A stretch of 64,000 nt of DNA from Holothuria scabra (GCA_037179385.1 CM074188.1:24631318-24695317), one strand, 5' to 3'; positions 11,927 to 25,732 are shown, numbered from the stretch's first letter. Made by a program: numbers and translations. Notes: generated from the sequence alone by a model not told the origin.

Positions 11927-14900
11927 CAAGGGTGGCGCCAGCCGAAGGGGGGGGGCGGGCTCAAAATTAAAAAATAATAATAAAACTGAAGTTACTGGAT
12001 GGGTGAACATATTTTTGGTTTTGTAATGTTATTTTAATACATATAGGCTACCGGAATCTATTTTAAAGGCATGTTCTGGTGGCTTTTCACCTATGTCTTG
12101 TAAGAAAAACAAAAACATTCAACAACGTGTCCTTCAAACCCTATCACAATACCCTTTTCCTAACTCAAGATATCTCACTTTAAAGATTGATTATTTCTAT
12201 TAAAAAAACCTCTGCCTTCCAACAAAGCCACCGGAATTTATGTAATGTGGGCACATTGTTTCAATCTTTTTTTTTTTTCTTTATTATTAAACATCCTGTT
12301 TGTCCTTGAAATTTGATACTGTTGGGACGTTTGAATATCTTTTCCTGAAGATCTAGCATCACCCTTCACCATACGTAGAGCACAACCAATAATGCTGCTT
12401 AATATTGCCTGCAGCGGCATAATAATTATAAGTTAATTGAATGCAATGTCAAATTAATGTGCCACGATGACATCACAGATTTCCCATGATGCATCATATT
12501 CCAAGGAAAATTTGCAACACTTTATAAATTTGTATCTTCCGAACGCTATAAGCTATTGAAATGCAGTTTTTGCCGTCTGAAAGAGAAATTTTTTCTGCTT
12601 ATTTTGAAGTTAATGAATTTTGTCTCCAGAATATGCCTTTAAATCTCTTCTTCTAAGCTCTGTTATACCTCATCCCATGCACCTTGTCCCAGTATCTCTT
12701 CCCCGTCGGGGAAGGACGGCATTTTTTCTGGGAGACCGAAAAATAGAAAAACGTGAAAGACTGAAGTTACCGGATGGATGATCGTGAACTTACTTTTTTT
12801 TACTTTCTGAGCTGTCTTTTTGTAACGCTATTTTAATGCATATCTGAACTCATTTTTAAACAATTCTTGCTAGCTCTGCTATCCCTGATCTCATCTTCAT
12901 TCCGCAAGGTCCTGCCCCATCGGGGAGAAGCTACCCTAACCACTGTTGTTGAAAAAAAAAATTCGTCGGGAGCCTTCATCTACAGGCCCACTTTAAGATG
13001 TGGCTCTAATAAACAGTCACCCGGACGATCTTCTTGATTTTGCCTATTAGAAGACCATATTCTTCAAGGAAACTCACAATTCATAATTTTCCTTACAAAA
13101 ACGGACGAGCCTCGTTGTTCATGTGCATGCAGTACCCAATGGTCTGCCATCTGGCCTACCCCGACAGCCAAATTCTAGCAACGGTAGTGAAAATAGCTCA
13201 GGCCGTTTTAAGCTACACATAATGATACACAGTAGTATGAGAATCTCTCCCAATAATCTGTCTGAAAATTTGTTTGCAGCCTCCCTGCAACGTGACATTT
13301 TTTCACTAAATACGTTGGAAGTAAAATCATTTATAGTTTGGAGTTCGGGCAGTCACGAAGAAAATTTCATCTATTTCGCGGACTTGCAACTGCATACAAC
13401 GAAGATTCTTAACAGAGTCAGGAACATAAGGTGTCCACAGTGGCGCAGTTTTTCGGGGGAAGGGGGTAGGTAAGCATCCAAATTTTACGATTTTTCAAGT
13501 GTGAACACCACTGAACGAAGGACGTAATTTGTGGCGCGCGAAGCGCGCTGAAGCTTTTGTCCTTTTTCGAATATTTGAAAATATGGAGCTCGTATTGCAG
13601 AAAAGTTTGGATTCTGAGTTTCCTGTCAGGAAATTTGAAATATTGGAGGATTACTGAAAAATTTGTAATTTTTAATAGGGGAAGGTATGGGCAAGTACCT
13701 CTGTCTAGGAATTTCAATTTGAGCCGCGCGACGCGCACGGAAAGTTTCGCTTTTTTTGAAACAACTAATGACGAATATGGACCTTTGATTGGAGAAAATT
13801 TGGAATTTCGGAATTTCATGAGTTGTCAAAACCACATTGTAGACTGGTTCCACAAATGGCAAATTTCCGAATACTTCTTTTTTCAGAGCAGCCTGTCTCC
13901 TTAGCTACGCCACTGGGTGTCTGAGAAAAGGGGCCCAGATGCAACATGGTGCTGAATGTTTCAATATTTTGAGTTACTAGGAAACTTCAAAGTTTTCAAA
14001 ACATGGTCTTGAAAGTGTGGGTAATTACTTCAACGGACTATACGGTCAATGTGAATTTAAATATCGGGTATACAAATAGAACTGCAGCGAAAATTGTGAT
14101 ATTTTGCGAAGGATTTGTAAAAAGTTTTAATAGTTAGGAACCATTTTTGATGAAAGAAGGTAAAATCCATAAATTTATCAAAGCACACCTCAATCTACTG
14201 CAGGGAAATCACAGATCGATGGGGGGGGGGGGTGGTACCCTCTGGTGTTACTGAGACACCGTTGCATAGGCCCACCCGTGTAATATTGTTGATACAAAAA
14301 ACATTTAAAAAAATCCTTTCGAAGTTTAGAACGACACCTCATCGTACACTATCTGCAGACAGAGGATGGAGGTGTACCTCTAATTCCTGTCTTAATGCAG
14401 CAAAATTCAGTGTGATTTTACTTCTCTAATAATGGTTTAAATATGGAATGGTCGAATCGCTATACGAATGTAAGATGTGCTCGTGTCGAAATTTTGCATT
14501 TGAAATTAGTTATTTTTCTGAAAAAGTTGCACTCAGACTGTGCTCCGAGACATTTTCCTTAAAATGTGTTAAGCCTGCCAGGCTGGTCATTCACTAAAGA
14601 TTACAAACTGTGTGAGGGTTAAACGCCCCTTGTCCACGCCCCTTGTCCACCCCCCTCATAATCGACACCCATGGTAACAAGTCTGGGAAATTTCATTCCG
14701 GCTGTCTGAAGGGGTGAGAATTTTTAACAATTTTCTAATGGTAGCACTTCGCTTAGATAGCGTTTTGGTCGAACGAACAATGCATGCTTGCAATTTATTC
14801 TCCTTTTTTGGGGCAGTATTATGAAATGAAAATTTTATTGCGAACGAAAACTCAAAGTAATGATCTGTTTCTAGTTACGATCCCGGAAAATGCCATTCCC

Positions 14901-15905
14901 TGCTTACTGCACGGGGGTTCTCAATTTTCAAAATTTCTGTGCGCTCCACTTACATAGTATTTCGGCCATGATTACATTTTTCTGACTAAAAAGAAAATCC
15001 TGCCCCTCTCATACTGAAACGCTCCCGTATGCCTATGCCAATATATAAAATATAAAACTTCAAATAGGCCTCTATAACGAACCAAACTTTTCTGCCGGAA
15101 AATTTTATAATATGGTCCAAGGGCCTGAATCTGCATGATAATATTTAGTTACCCCAACAAAACAACAGATCAACCCAAACTTGATTTTATTTAAAAGAAA
15201 TTAAGTCAATTTTTTTTCATAAAAACACCCAAATCTGTCATAAAATGACACTTTTTCTACAATAGAAGCTTCAGATGGTTAAAAGTGGCATAATTCTCCA
15301 ATTTCGATGGATAATCCGTACAATAAATAGCCAAAGCCAACTCTGTTAATTACCCCGACATTCTACTTAATTTTGCTCTTGGAAGGTATATCATTTAATA
15401 AAAAACCGAAAGTTTTCGTTGTAACCTTACTAAAAAACCAAATTTTCCATCATTAAATTCCAAATTTTTCAAATATAATAAGCTCATAATTTTCAAACCT
15501 TCGTACAAAAAAGGGAAAACACTTTTCGGGTAGGCAGGTAAGCTTCTAGACTCGTCTTGAATCCTTAGTACTTAGGATTAGTACGATTAAAGGAGAAACC
15601 CCCGGCCCAAAAATTTCAGCTGTCGCATATATAACGTTTTTGGTTTTTGCCCATAGGAAGGACATATTCTTCAATAAACACTCCGACTTTTTTATGGTCC
15701 TAACAAAAGCCAAATTTCTTGCAAAAGGTTTAATTTTTTCCTTCAAAATAAACTCCAGATATTCAGGTGTTTGTTAGAAGGTTAGCCAAAAATATAAGAT
15801 ATCAAATATCAAATATCTCATATTTTGCCATCGGCACATAACACCGCCTTTGTCGGGGCCTTGAAATGCTGGCACCCTGTCGGGCAAATCCTGACCCTAC
15901 CCCTG
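11927..15905. mobile_element. hAT-like element copy 1, about 4 kb, with 8-bp target duplication
   Basis: Begins CAAGGGTGGCGCCAG and ends CCTGACCCTACCCCTG. Flanked by identical CCTTGTGC at 11919-11926 and 15906-15913. It shares several blocks, in the same order, with the 2-kb element at 34983-37030, for example the GTCGGGGAAGG block, the CCCCGACAGCC block and the GTCGGGCAAATCCTG end. It holds a nested element at 13438-13915. No transposase seen. Confidence 0.85.
13438..13915. mobile_element. CAGTGGCG-ended hAT-like element nested in copy 1
   Basis: Ends CAGTGGCGCAG and TAGCTACGCCACTG. Flanks GGTGTCCA and GGTGTCTG match at 6 of 8 positions, an aged target duplication. Short overlapping ORFs on both strands here are repeat sequence, not genes. 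Confidence 0.75.
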
Positions 15906-16055
15906 CCTTGTGCTGTCACTGTGTGCCCCCAAATAAGATTTGTAATTTTCAAAAAGATATTTTTTTGTGTAATGAGAGAGTAAGTGCCAGATTTCGCATG
16001 AATTGATTCTTTTTTTGGACAAGAAAGGTAGTCATATATATAGTGACTAAATAGT

Positions 16056-16314
16056 TTAAAGGGCAAGAGCAGTCACCCCAACATGAGGTAGCGTGGTAGA
16101 CTGTTCTGTTTCATGATTGGCTGTTGAGAGTCACGTGACAACATTATTTCTCTTCAAATGTCAAATTTACTTAAAGAAACTGCTTGGTTTACCTTGCATA
16201 TGCAATATTGAAGTCATAAAATATGATGAAAGATACTTTGAATAGAAATAAGATCAAAATTGTGATATTTAGCTGTTGCTCCAAAATAAGTTTGGGGACT
16301 GCTCTTCACCTTTA
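16056..16314 (+). mobile_element. TTAA-type MITE family 1, copy a
   Basis: Starts TTAAAGGGCAAGAGCAGTC and ends near GGGGACTGCTCTTCACCTTTA, an imperfect inverted repeat. About 260 bp. Same internal text as copies at 21.5, 24.8, 30.9, 33.8 and 34.2 kb. Confidence 0.8.
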
Positions 16315-16405
16315 GGCACCTGTCCGATCTGTTTCGTTTTTCCAAAGTTTTCGCTCTTGACCAATTGAAGTTGGTCCTCAGTTCAGGTAGCCTTTCAAGC
16401 AAGAT

Positions 16406-17178
16406 CATGGGCGTCCGCAAGGGGGGGGGGGCAAGGGGGGCACTTACCCCCCGGAAAATCAAACTTGTGAAAAATTAATTAAAAATTAAAACAAAAAAAT
16501 TAAAGATAAATCATCAAAATATCTTCACTCACAACGTCAGTTTCTACTAGTGAAATATGCGGATATTTGACATTTTGAATAGCAAAAGAGAAGATGGTAT
16601 GCTGAATAGTGAAATAGTATCTATTGGAAATTTGTAATTGTAAAAAATATGCCAAAATTGTACTAGTTGGCAAATATGTAGTGTGCTTATGGCATCCGAC
16701 TATTGATGATTGCGTTGGTCTTGGTTTGGTCCCGTGCTGATCTCAAGTGGCGACGCGCCGCGGATGTAACTGGGATATACAAGGTGAATGTGGGGGGGGG
16801 GGGGGGGTATGATTCATAATTGGGTATCGGATATAGGCCTATATAGGCTGTTTGACAGTTTTAAGTTTTATCGTGCATAGGCGTGCGAGGCTGTGATCGA
16901 GAGGCAGATTTCCCTTCAATAATGTTTTACATTGAAAATTCTAAAAATCTAAAAAAATTAAAGACATGAAATTCCTGTTTCAGGGCTGGTACATGCAGCT
17001 TAGAACACTCGCCCAAGTGTCGTTTCCGGCCATCTGGAGGGTATGTAAGCTCCAAACTTTTCTTGGACGCTCCGCGCCAACTGACGGTGGCGCTCCGCTT
17101 AGATAGTGTACACAATTCAATCATCCGTGAATGACCTTGCCCCCCCCCCCCTTATGAAAATTTCTCCGGACGCCAATG
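16406..17178. mobile_element. GGGCGTCCGC-ended hAT-like element, copy a
   Basis: Ends CATGGGCGTCCGC and GGACGCCAATG, with G10 and C11 runs just inside. Flanks AGCAAGAT and GGCAAGGT match at 6 of 8. The body is the same, in opposite orientation, as 26079-26833. Confidence 0.78.
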
Positions 17179-19146
17179 GGCAAGGTTACATGTTTTCTTT
17201 AGGAAATAATATTTAACTGCCCATCAACTGCTTTCTCTATAGTTACCCCTTTTCTCTTTTTAAAAAATATCTACAGAATCCGCTCCTGGTAGTTGTTACC
17301 AATAAAATCTTGCTTTAATTTGTTATAGGCCTATTTACTTTAGTCGAGTGTTAGCCAAAATAATAAACCGTAAATGAAGATTTTCATACCTCACGAAACG
17401 TAAGAGTCGGGACCTTCCGAGGGCTTCTCCCCTGAACCCCTACCGGGACTGTCGCTGAACTCCACCATGAGCCCTAGAGCCGTACCATGGAAGATGATCA
17501 TGGGGAGAGGGTGCGCGTGTCTCCAATATTTTAGGGAGGATATCCTATTAAATATTTACCAATATTCTAGTAATTGAAGCAAAAGAAAAATATATGTTAG
17601 CCGACTTATACTTTTTGTCATATTTAGTAGATCACAATCGCCTCTAAACCAAATTAAACAAAGTCCCCCCAAATCAAATGGTATATTATCTTTTATCCAT
17701 TCAACATGGTAGCAACCCTTCCCCTTTCCCTCCCTTCAATGTTGGTTGGGGAAAATTGACCAAGTCTTGAGTGTAACAACATTGAAAGAGGGAAGGGAGG
17801 CGTTTGTTTCATTTAATTTTGGCGGCGATTGCATTCAGTAAATTTTGCGATTGATTTGATCTACTTGATAAAATTTGCGATTGATTTGATGTGAAGTGTT
17901 TAATTTCTATTCGACGCGAGTTTCCGATATGTGGATTGAATATAGTTTCTCCAACGGCCTGTCTATTAGTATTAGACGTCGGAGTGGGCGTTATCCTATA
18001 CCAAAACACGATATTAACTCCATAAAAGTTCTTTCTTTGCTTCTGTTTGGATGCTCTTTATTCAAATGGCAACAACACATTGTGAAGAAAAGTAAGTGTC
18101 TTGATGAAAAGTTCATCGACGTGGAAGCAGATAATCCCCGGAAATCCGATGTTCTGGTTTTTCACTTCAAGTTGGACAAGTAAACTTCTGACTCGGAAGA
18201 AAAGGGCGCAGGATCGCTAACATTACTTAACATTCACGGAGAGTTTACCGATTACTATGTTTGATTTGCATGCCCCTCAGAATAATTTTGTAAACCATGC
18301 AGTCAGGCAGAGTAGGAGGTTTGCATTCGTGCGCAAGGAAGAGCTCAAGACGGTGCTAGGATTGGCTAGGAATAAGTTAGTTGGGAAAATGGAAATGTCT
18401 AGTTTGAGCCCTGGGAACGTTATTTTCATGATTTCCCCCTGTTTCTTTCGGGATATTGTTTCAAAATTGGAGTAAAGCTAAGGGCAAAGGATAATGTTTG
18501 GGGCAAAAATTTTCGGGTGCAGCGCGAAGCCGAGCCCGAAGGGCGGTTGGGGTTCAGGCGGCGAAGTGCTTTGGAAACCCTGATCGAGGTTTTACTGAGC
18601 ATCTCTTTGGACAGATGAAAAATTAAGCCTCTGCATAGGTATATTATTTATCGGTAACCCAAATCCCAACTGACCTTACTTGGGGAGGGGAGAAAGTTCG
18701 GACAAGGAAACATTTGGCGGAAGACTTTCCCTCTTGCCCCGTACCGTCGCTACTACCCCTCCTCTTGTCATGTATATCCTTTCATGATTTCCTGGCCCGT
18801 TAGTCTGATAGCTGGATTTAATTATGAGGCAAATAAATTCCTTGTAAAATGGCGAAGAGCTCCAACTACATAGCATTAACTTTCAGCAGTAATCCGCTTT
18901 CCACTCCAAACGGATACATTCCTTCCGTGCATGACCCCTTCGGGTTTCATGTAGCAGCATTATTGAGTATTGGCAACTAATTTAACATAACCAACGTGAT
19001 GACATGGATAGTTGATATTGAACTCTTCCTGAGTGGTACCACAAATTTAGTTCAAAGTTTATATTTTCTCTCCGTCGTGAAAAAAAAACGTTCGGTTAAA
19101 AAACAAAACAAAAACAAAACAAAAATCACTTTTACAACTACCCCTA
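17179..19146. other. No supported gene
   Basis: Two adjacent plus-strand ORFs (17896-18183 and 18257-18475) code for 95 and 72 residues with no recognised motif. A GC-rich block at 18510-18580 resembles the middle of the 52.1-kb MITE. Confidence 0.5.
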
Positions 19147-20495
19147 CACTGTTAAAAATTTCTGTAAATTTACAGACTTTTTTAACTTAAACTTTTTGTA
19201 TTTTACTTTTAATAGAGATTTTCTGTATCTTTACAGACACTTTGTATTGCTACAATAAAAAGAGGTTGTTTAACATGTAGTTTCGGTTTATTTGAAAAAC
19301 CATTTGTGACTGCTTTTTTAACCAAATTTTACTGCTTTGTAAAACTTGTTCTGTAAATTTACAGAAATTTTAACAGTATTTTGTATTTTTCTGATTTCAC
19401 ATAAAAATACTGTCATTTAAAAAACATTCATTTCGTTTTTAAGCTGAAAAAGAAACAAAAATAAGCCCAAACAAACAAATAAGAAACAGCCAGAAAATTT
19501 TCAATATATAACATGCATCGTTCTGCGAAGTTTCAGTTTAAAAAAAAAAAAACATTTTTGGCAAATTTATGGCCCTATTTGAAAATTAACTTACATTTAT
19601 TATAAAAGCATACCTAGTTATTACGTTCTTAGTTATAAATTTCATACAACTGGTGTTTTGTCACACATTTTTAAGTCAAAAGAAATTGTAAGGCCCTAAT
19701 TTCAGAGCACTGACAATTGGTATACTGATGTCAACTCATCGCCACAGGCGCTCATGCACTTGATCGGAGCAAATTAAAAACGTTTCACAAATTTACTTGA
19801 AAGAGTCTGTAAATTTACCACTTTATGACGTAAATCTCATTTTGCATAAATGGGTGGAGCTTATTTTGTAGGCATTTTCCTAACAAAAGGATTGCTGTTG
19901 CTTTGAATAATATCTTCTTTGGCGTTTTTTAATCAGGAAGTGATAAACTTATTGTTTACCCTGTCTGGAAATGTTTGCAATCAATGTATTTGCATTCTTT
20001 GTCATATTTATTTTAAAAACAATTATTATATCGTACAAAAATGTGACTTTCCAATTACAAAGTTCCTAGAGATAGCAGTCTACTTGACAACAATATGACA
20101 ACAAAGGATCCTCAATGTGTTTTGATTGAAAACAACTTCGTAACGACACATTACGTTGATAAGCAAATACCTGATCTACGTAATGATGAAGTGTATGTTA
20201 CGTAATAACATATGAAAGGTAAAAAAGCGATATTATAATAAATATTAAAACGTCGGGAATGAAAACAGTAGGCTCTAAATTCACATAAAATTAAGGTAAA
20301 CAAAACAGAACAATTCTGTAATTCGATTTTACAGTAGACTTTTGTAAACTAATTTACATGCAAAAACTGTAAAGAAAAAACAAACCCTTAATGTTTTTTC
20401 ATGATTACAGTCTGGCTGTAAAAAAAACATTATTTGGTTGGAAAAAAATTTGCCATAAAAATTATGTAAATTTACAGCGAATTTTTTTAACAGTG
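19147..20495. mobile_element. CACTGTTAAAA-ended TIR element, about 1.35 kb, TA-flanked
   Basis: Ends CACTGTTAAAAATTTCTG and a matching reverse complement with AACAGTG, and TA directly outside each end. The body is full of CTGTAAATTTACAG palindromes. No coding potential seen. Confidence 0.75.
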
Positions 20496-21503
20496 TACTT
20501 ATGAATGACTCTGTCATTCAATGTATTGCTCAACTGAGATTCATGCTGTTTTGCAAAGGAAAGTGGAAATATACTCACAAAGAGAAAAGAATTCGCCCCT
20601 TCTCGCTCATGGGCAACCCATCAGTCTCATAGAGAAATTCTGGGCTATGGCAGGCTTGAGGTGTCATGTGTGATTCTTGCAAACAGTGGTTATCACATGA
20701 TGTGACAACTGACTTCAAACATTTCTCCTCGCCGGTGCCTCCCCCATATCAGAGTCTCTAGTTTCCCGCCATATTGGTCGTGCAAATGTCCCCCAATATC
20801 TGAAACAGATCGTTGCCCTTGATCCCTGCTTGAGATTGTACTCAGAAGTGGAATCCTGCCTTACCTTTTTACGCAGGTGCCTTCTGTATAGGGGGCGTCT
20901 TCATTTTAAGTAAATGCAAAAAGGTACTTACTTGGAATTGTGTAATAACTTTTAAATATTGAGAGCAGGAACATCGTCCAAAACTTACTTTCAATTCATT
21001 TATTTCTTTTTATCTCAACAGTACCTGGACATGATAACAGACATATACAATTGATGATGGTTATAAAACAAATGTGGTGAATGGAAGAACTCTTAAAGAC
21101 CCTTCTGAGCTTGAGAAACAAAAGCACTCCCGGAGAGAGAAGGCGCGAAATTAAACAAAAGAGCAAAAGAACCCCCCCCCCCCACACTCCCTACCCAACA
21201 ACCTAACGTACGCCTAGAACATAAATAAGTACTGACAAAATATTTAGATAAACCTTTCCTCAAAGACACAACTGACGGACCAGAGAGCTTATAATTCTGG
21301 GGTAGCTAAGTAAGAAAGTGAAGCTCATTTTGGATGGGATTCTGATCGTATTTTTCTTTTGATAAAATCTTCTCCATCTCTGGTAGGAATGGGCCAAAAA
21401 TTTGTCAGTCGTTGTAAATATATGATTTGCATCTGATATCTGCCAACTGATATTTTCTTGACGTCAGACTCCGATCCGAATTTGTTGTAGTGTGATCGCG
21501 GCT

Positions 21504-21763
21504 TAAAGGGCAAGAGCAGTCGTCTCGACTCGAAGAAGTGTAGTAGACTGTCCTGTTGCATGGTTGGCTCTTTGGAGTCGTGTGGCGATATTTTTTCTCC
21601 TCAAATGTGAAATTAACTAAGAGTAACTGCTTGATTTACCTTGAATGTGCAATATGAAGGTCCTAAAATACTATAAGAGATACTTTGAAGAGAAATAAAG
21701 GGAAAATTGTGACCTTTAGCTGTTGTTCAAAACAAGATTGGGGCGACTGCTCTTGCTCTTTTT
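21504..21763 (+). mobile_element. TTAA-type MITE family 1, copy b
   Basis: Starts TTAAAGGGCAAGAGCAGTC and ends GGCGACTGCTCTTGCTCTTT. Same body as copy a. Confidence 0.8.
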
Positions 21764-21940
21764 GACGATTTAGATTGAAAATGGCACGATAAAGCTTTGA
21801 ACTGATTATGTTTTTGCCCAATAATTCTCTTCAGAAAGTGGAATTTTGGATGCGGCACCTTTCCAGCGCTAGTAACAAAAAGTTAGAGCATCTCGCCGCT
21901 GTGAAGGTAGGCTTAACAGGATAATTACAAAATTGAAGAC

Positions 21941-22195
21941 CGTGTGTTTGGTCTAACGGTTGAGCATCCGCCTCTCACGCGGAAGACCCGGGTTCGCTTC
22001 CCAGGTCGAGTCATACCAAAGACTCTAAAAAAGGAACCTACTGCCGTTGTGCATGATGCTCCGCATAAGCAATGGAGTAGGGAAAACAAGCCAATGAGCC
22101 AGTGGAAAAAAGGCCCTGGCCAAACCAATAGTTGGAAACTGTGCCGTGGCCGAACCAATAGGTTAGAAACTGGGCCGTAAAACTCTATCTAACGA
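21941..22195 (+). mobile_element. tRNA-derived SINE, full-length copy
   Basis: The first 70 bases look like a tRNA (Glu-like): box A TGGTCTAACGG fits TRGYNNARNNG and box B is GGTTCGCTTCC. A non-tRNA body with GGAAACTGTGCCG and GGTTAGAAACTGGGCC motifs follows, then a CTATCTAAC tail. The tRNA part would not fold as a working tRNA in this context. Body shared with 25488-25732. Confidence 0.8.
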
Positions 22196-22238
22196 ACTCC
22201 AAAATTGAAACACATGACCATGATGATTTGAGCTGAAA

Positions 22239-22928
22239 TTTAAAGGCGTTCACCTTTGACCCCAATCTACAATCTTTGTAGTAGTCTAGAGAAATTCTCA
22301 ATTGGCACATATCTTTGACTGACAGCAAGTTCAAAAATGCAAGGTACTATAGCTTATATATCACAGCATATACTGTAATGAGAGTATTTTCCTTACTCAT
22401 AATACTCACCCTGAAGACATAAACTGATGAGATTGTGTCTTAAAGAGGATTAATATTAGAAAGTTGATAAAGGGCTTAAGTGGACCTATTTTAATTGTAA
22501 TGCTTGATCTTTTGCTGCACTGGACTGAATCCGTGTTTTTCCGCTGTTACCCAAGTGGGTGGGTGGGGGGAGAGGGGGTTAGTCGGGGGTGGGGTATGGT
22601 GTTTTATTTTGTCACCCTCTTTGTTTTAGTGGTTTAGGTTTCTCCGAGGGTTGGTTTGTTTTTTCTACGTCTCATCTTGTTGATTTTTTGTTTCTGCTTT
22701 TGTACGTTGCTTTGTTTTTTTGTTATGCTAGGGAGTCCATATTCCAAGCCCAACAGGGTTTTTCGTGTACTTCCCTTCACGTCATGCATATATGCCTATA
22801 TTAAGTTTCATCTAATGTTTGTAATTATTTTCTTTTTATGTATGAAGTGTTAAATCAAATAAACGAAACGAAACGAAGTACTGGTTAGGAGAACTGGAAC
22901 TGTTTGGATAAGCGGATTAGGCCTTTAA
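22239..22928 (+). mobile_element. MITE family 2, copy a, interrupted
   Basis: Two parts, about 22239-22481 and 22879-22928, match the family at 39.3 and 61.7 kb (AAAGGTCTAATCC-type ends, CAATTGGCACAGCTCTTTG inside). A LINE 3' fragment sits between them. Confidence 0.7.
22482..22878 (+). mobile_element. 5'-truncated LINE 3' end inserted in MITE family 2
   Basis: About 400 bp of G/T-rich 3'-UTR-like sequence ending AAATCAAATAAACGAAACG with a short AAACG tandem tail. AAGT stands at both junctions and may be the target duplication. No RT remains. Confidence 0.6.
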
Positions 22929-24815
22929 TATCAACGTCCACACGGACTTCTAATTTATAAGCCGTTGGTGAAGACTATACTTTTATTCAATCAATCATAT
23001 TCGAATATGATGGAGGGTGTACAAGAACTAATCATTCTAATGGGGTTGGTTGGGTGGCCGCAGGTTATGGGCCTGAGTGGGTGGGGAGAACACTTATTTT
23101 CGCCCGCATCTTGATGAAATTGTACTGTACATTGCCTTCAACACTACCAAATGATATTTCTCCAGCGCTTTAATGTCTCTCACTCCTGTTGTGCTAATGA
23201 ACATCTGGGACTAGAGTCAGGTTAATAAATGTTGAACGAAAATTGATAAATATTTGTCGGGTAACAAAATCTCACACAGATGCAAGACTAGACAGTCTCC
23301 AGTACATAAAGAAGGTTATGATGAAAAAACAAAGCTTTACCAAGAAAAAAATGGAACCCAACGAAATAGTTAGAAAGTGAAGTGAGAGAAATAATTTAAA
23401 GGAAAAGCATACGTAAAACAGTTTGATATCAGAAACATTAGGAATTACAACACTAACATATCTGGGAAGAAAGCGGTATTACTTCATCATAAACATTTCT
23501 AAACTTCTAAAAATAGTTATACCGAGCAAATAATAGAAACGTAAATAAATGCAACTCAATAACGTTCGCAATGGGGAGCTAAAGGTCCAACGTCCCATTA
23601 CCCTTAAAGTAATCGTTAGAAAAGCAGCTATTCGGGGGAAATCACTCGGAATAAGTCCGGTCGAGTCTGACGGAGCAACATGATCGCACCCCTGTTGACC
23701 ACCATTTGTCATTAAATTTACTTGAAACTGCAAAACTTTGCAAAGGGAAGGGGATAATCCCTCTGTTGTGGAAAGACCCCCTCCTCAGGACAACGCTAAC
23801 TTAAACTTTGCCACCCCTCTGTTGAAACTTCATAGATATTTTCCCTTTCAATTGGTAAGCACAAAGTAGCACAATAGTTCCCGATGTCTCTAGTATACTA
23901 TTGACCCTCATATGGTCTTTACGGGACACCATGCACTTTGCGTTTAATCAGGTTCGGTGGTAAACTTACTAACTTTCCGGTGTCTCGGTGGGCCCTTACC
24001 CATGTCCATCTTGCAATTTCGGCACAAGTCACTGCCGCGTAAGAAGTGGATGCACGACCATAACTTTTAGAGAAAGAAATATTATTTCTCAGGGGAGCAT
24101 ATGCAAGGACAGTAGCGTTTTATTTAAAAAACTACAAAATTTTAAGTGTGGTTTGTAACTTTTGTAGTGGGTGGAATTTGTGTCTAAAGGGAGGCTCATG
24201 TCCTTGTAAATGAAAAAAAGGGTCTTTTAAGGCCAACATCTTATTATATTTTACCCCATTCTTTTGTTAAAATGACTTTATGTTATTAATTAATTATTAT
24301 TTTTTATAAATTATTAATTTTATTTATTAATTATTATTCTTACTGTTCAGATCACTTATCACGTTACTACATTTTACGTTTTTTCTAGAACATGAGTTTA
24401 AGTACAGATTGTGCAAAATTCAAGGCAATTCGACCACTTTTAGTGTCATTTTTGATTGCACAACTTCCGCTGTGGTGTGTCGTCTTTGAGTACGTAACGA
24501 ACATGGCTAGAAACACGTTCCTATTTATTCGAGGCGTTTCAGCTCAAAATGTCAGTGTTTATGATACAGAAATTTCAAAGTACCATAGGATCTTTAAGAC
24601 CTACATCTAGGCGACGCGCAAGCGGTCCTACTAATGAATGCCCGTGAATGCCCGGCCTCTGCAATGAATGCCTCGCCTCTGTCAATGAATGCCTGGTTAG
24701 CCCGTGATGCATTATTGTGACTTTAGCCAAAAAATGTTTTCTCTTCTTTTGCTACTTACCCATTTTTTCAAACACTGAGGTGCAAGACAATTCGCCATTA
24801 ATTTTAAGTATTGAC
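22929..24815. other. No supported gene
   Basis: AT-rich, with an ATTAATTATT simple stretch at about 24285-24350. Small ORFs on either strand have no recognised domain. Confidence 0.55.
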
Positions 24816-25076
24816 TCAAAAGGCAAGAGCAGTCATCCCAAATTGAAGTAGTGTAGTAGACTGTCCAGTTTCATGATTGACTGTTGGGAGTCATGAGACA
24901 AAATTTTTTCTCTTCAAATGTGAAATTCACTAGAAATAACTGCTTGGTTTACTTTGAATGTGCAATATTGAAGTCATAAAATATGATAAAAGATACTTTG
25001 AAGAGAAACAAGACGAAAATTGTGCTAATTAGCTTTTTCTTCGAAATAAGATTTGGGGGACTGCTCTTTACCTGTA
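24816..25076 (+). mobile_element. TTAA-type MITE family 1, copy c
   Basis: Starts AAAAGGCAAGAGCAGTC and ends GGGGGACTGCTCTTTACC. Ends more worn than in other copies. Confidence 0.75.
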
Positions 25077-25299
25077 AGTATTGACTACCTGCAGGACATT
25101 GATCTGATATCTTGTACAACGAATCGCTGGATAGGTTTAAGAAGGCAGTGACGTACGAGGCGGGAGGGGGGAGCCCCCCTCCCAAATCCCAAATTTCTGT
25201 AAAGTTTAAACTTGGGCAGGAATTTCGGGAAAATTCTGCCAGATATTTACGAACTCAGAAAAGGCTCGAGGGCATGTTTTTTCATTTTTTCAAAAAATG

Positions 25300-25486
25300 G
25301 CAGTGGCGTAGCCACTGGCCGTGGGTTAGAACCCCCCCCCCATGACCAACCTTGCAATGCAATACAAAAAAAAAACCTCAAAAAAGCGGTTTTTCTTCTC
25401 TATCCTTATACTTTCCCTCATATCGTGACCCAACCCCCTCCATAACACCAAAACCCTCCCCGTGACACAATCCTAGCTACGCGCCT
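25300..25486. mobile_element. Short hAT-like MITE with CAGTGGCGTAGC end
   Basis: Left end CAGTGGCGTAGCCA, right end CCTAGCTACGCGCCTG, with a C9 run inside. It lies directly against the truncated SINE at 25488. Confidence 0.55.
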
Positions 25487-25487
25487 G

Positions 25488-25732
25488 ACTAACGGTAGAG
25501 CAACCGCACGCGAAAGATCCGGGTTCGATTCCAAGGTCGAGTCATAACAAAGACTTTAAAAATGGAACATACTGCCCTTGTGCGTGATGCTCTGCATGAG
25601 CAATGGAGTAGGCAGGTAGCCTGGAAAACAAGCCAGAGAGCCACAACTGGAAAAAAGACCTTGGCCGGCTCGACTTGAACCAATAGGTTGGAAACCGGGC
25701 CGTGAAACTCCATCTAACTAACTAACTAACTA
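25488..25732 (+). mobile_element. tRNA-derived SINE, 5'-truncated copy
   Basis: Box B GGTTCGATTCC is intact and box A is partly lost. Same body as 21941-22195. It ends in a CTAA tandem tail (CATCTAACTAACTAAC), which marks the SINE 3' end. Confidence 0.8.

Noticed and set aside
13418..13904. Overlapping ORFs of 78-133 residues on both strands
   Set aside because: They lie inside the nested CAGTGGCG element and have no transposase or other domain pattern.
17896..18475. Pair of plus-strand ORFs, 95 and 72 residues
   Set aside because: No recognised motif, no splice link that I could support, and only slightly longer than chance in this AT-rich DNA.
21944..22012. tRNA-like sequence with good A and B boxes
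   Set aside because: It is followed by a SINE body found again at 25.5 kb, and the acceptor-stem ends do not pair well, so it is the head of a SINE and not a tRNA gene.
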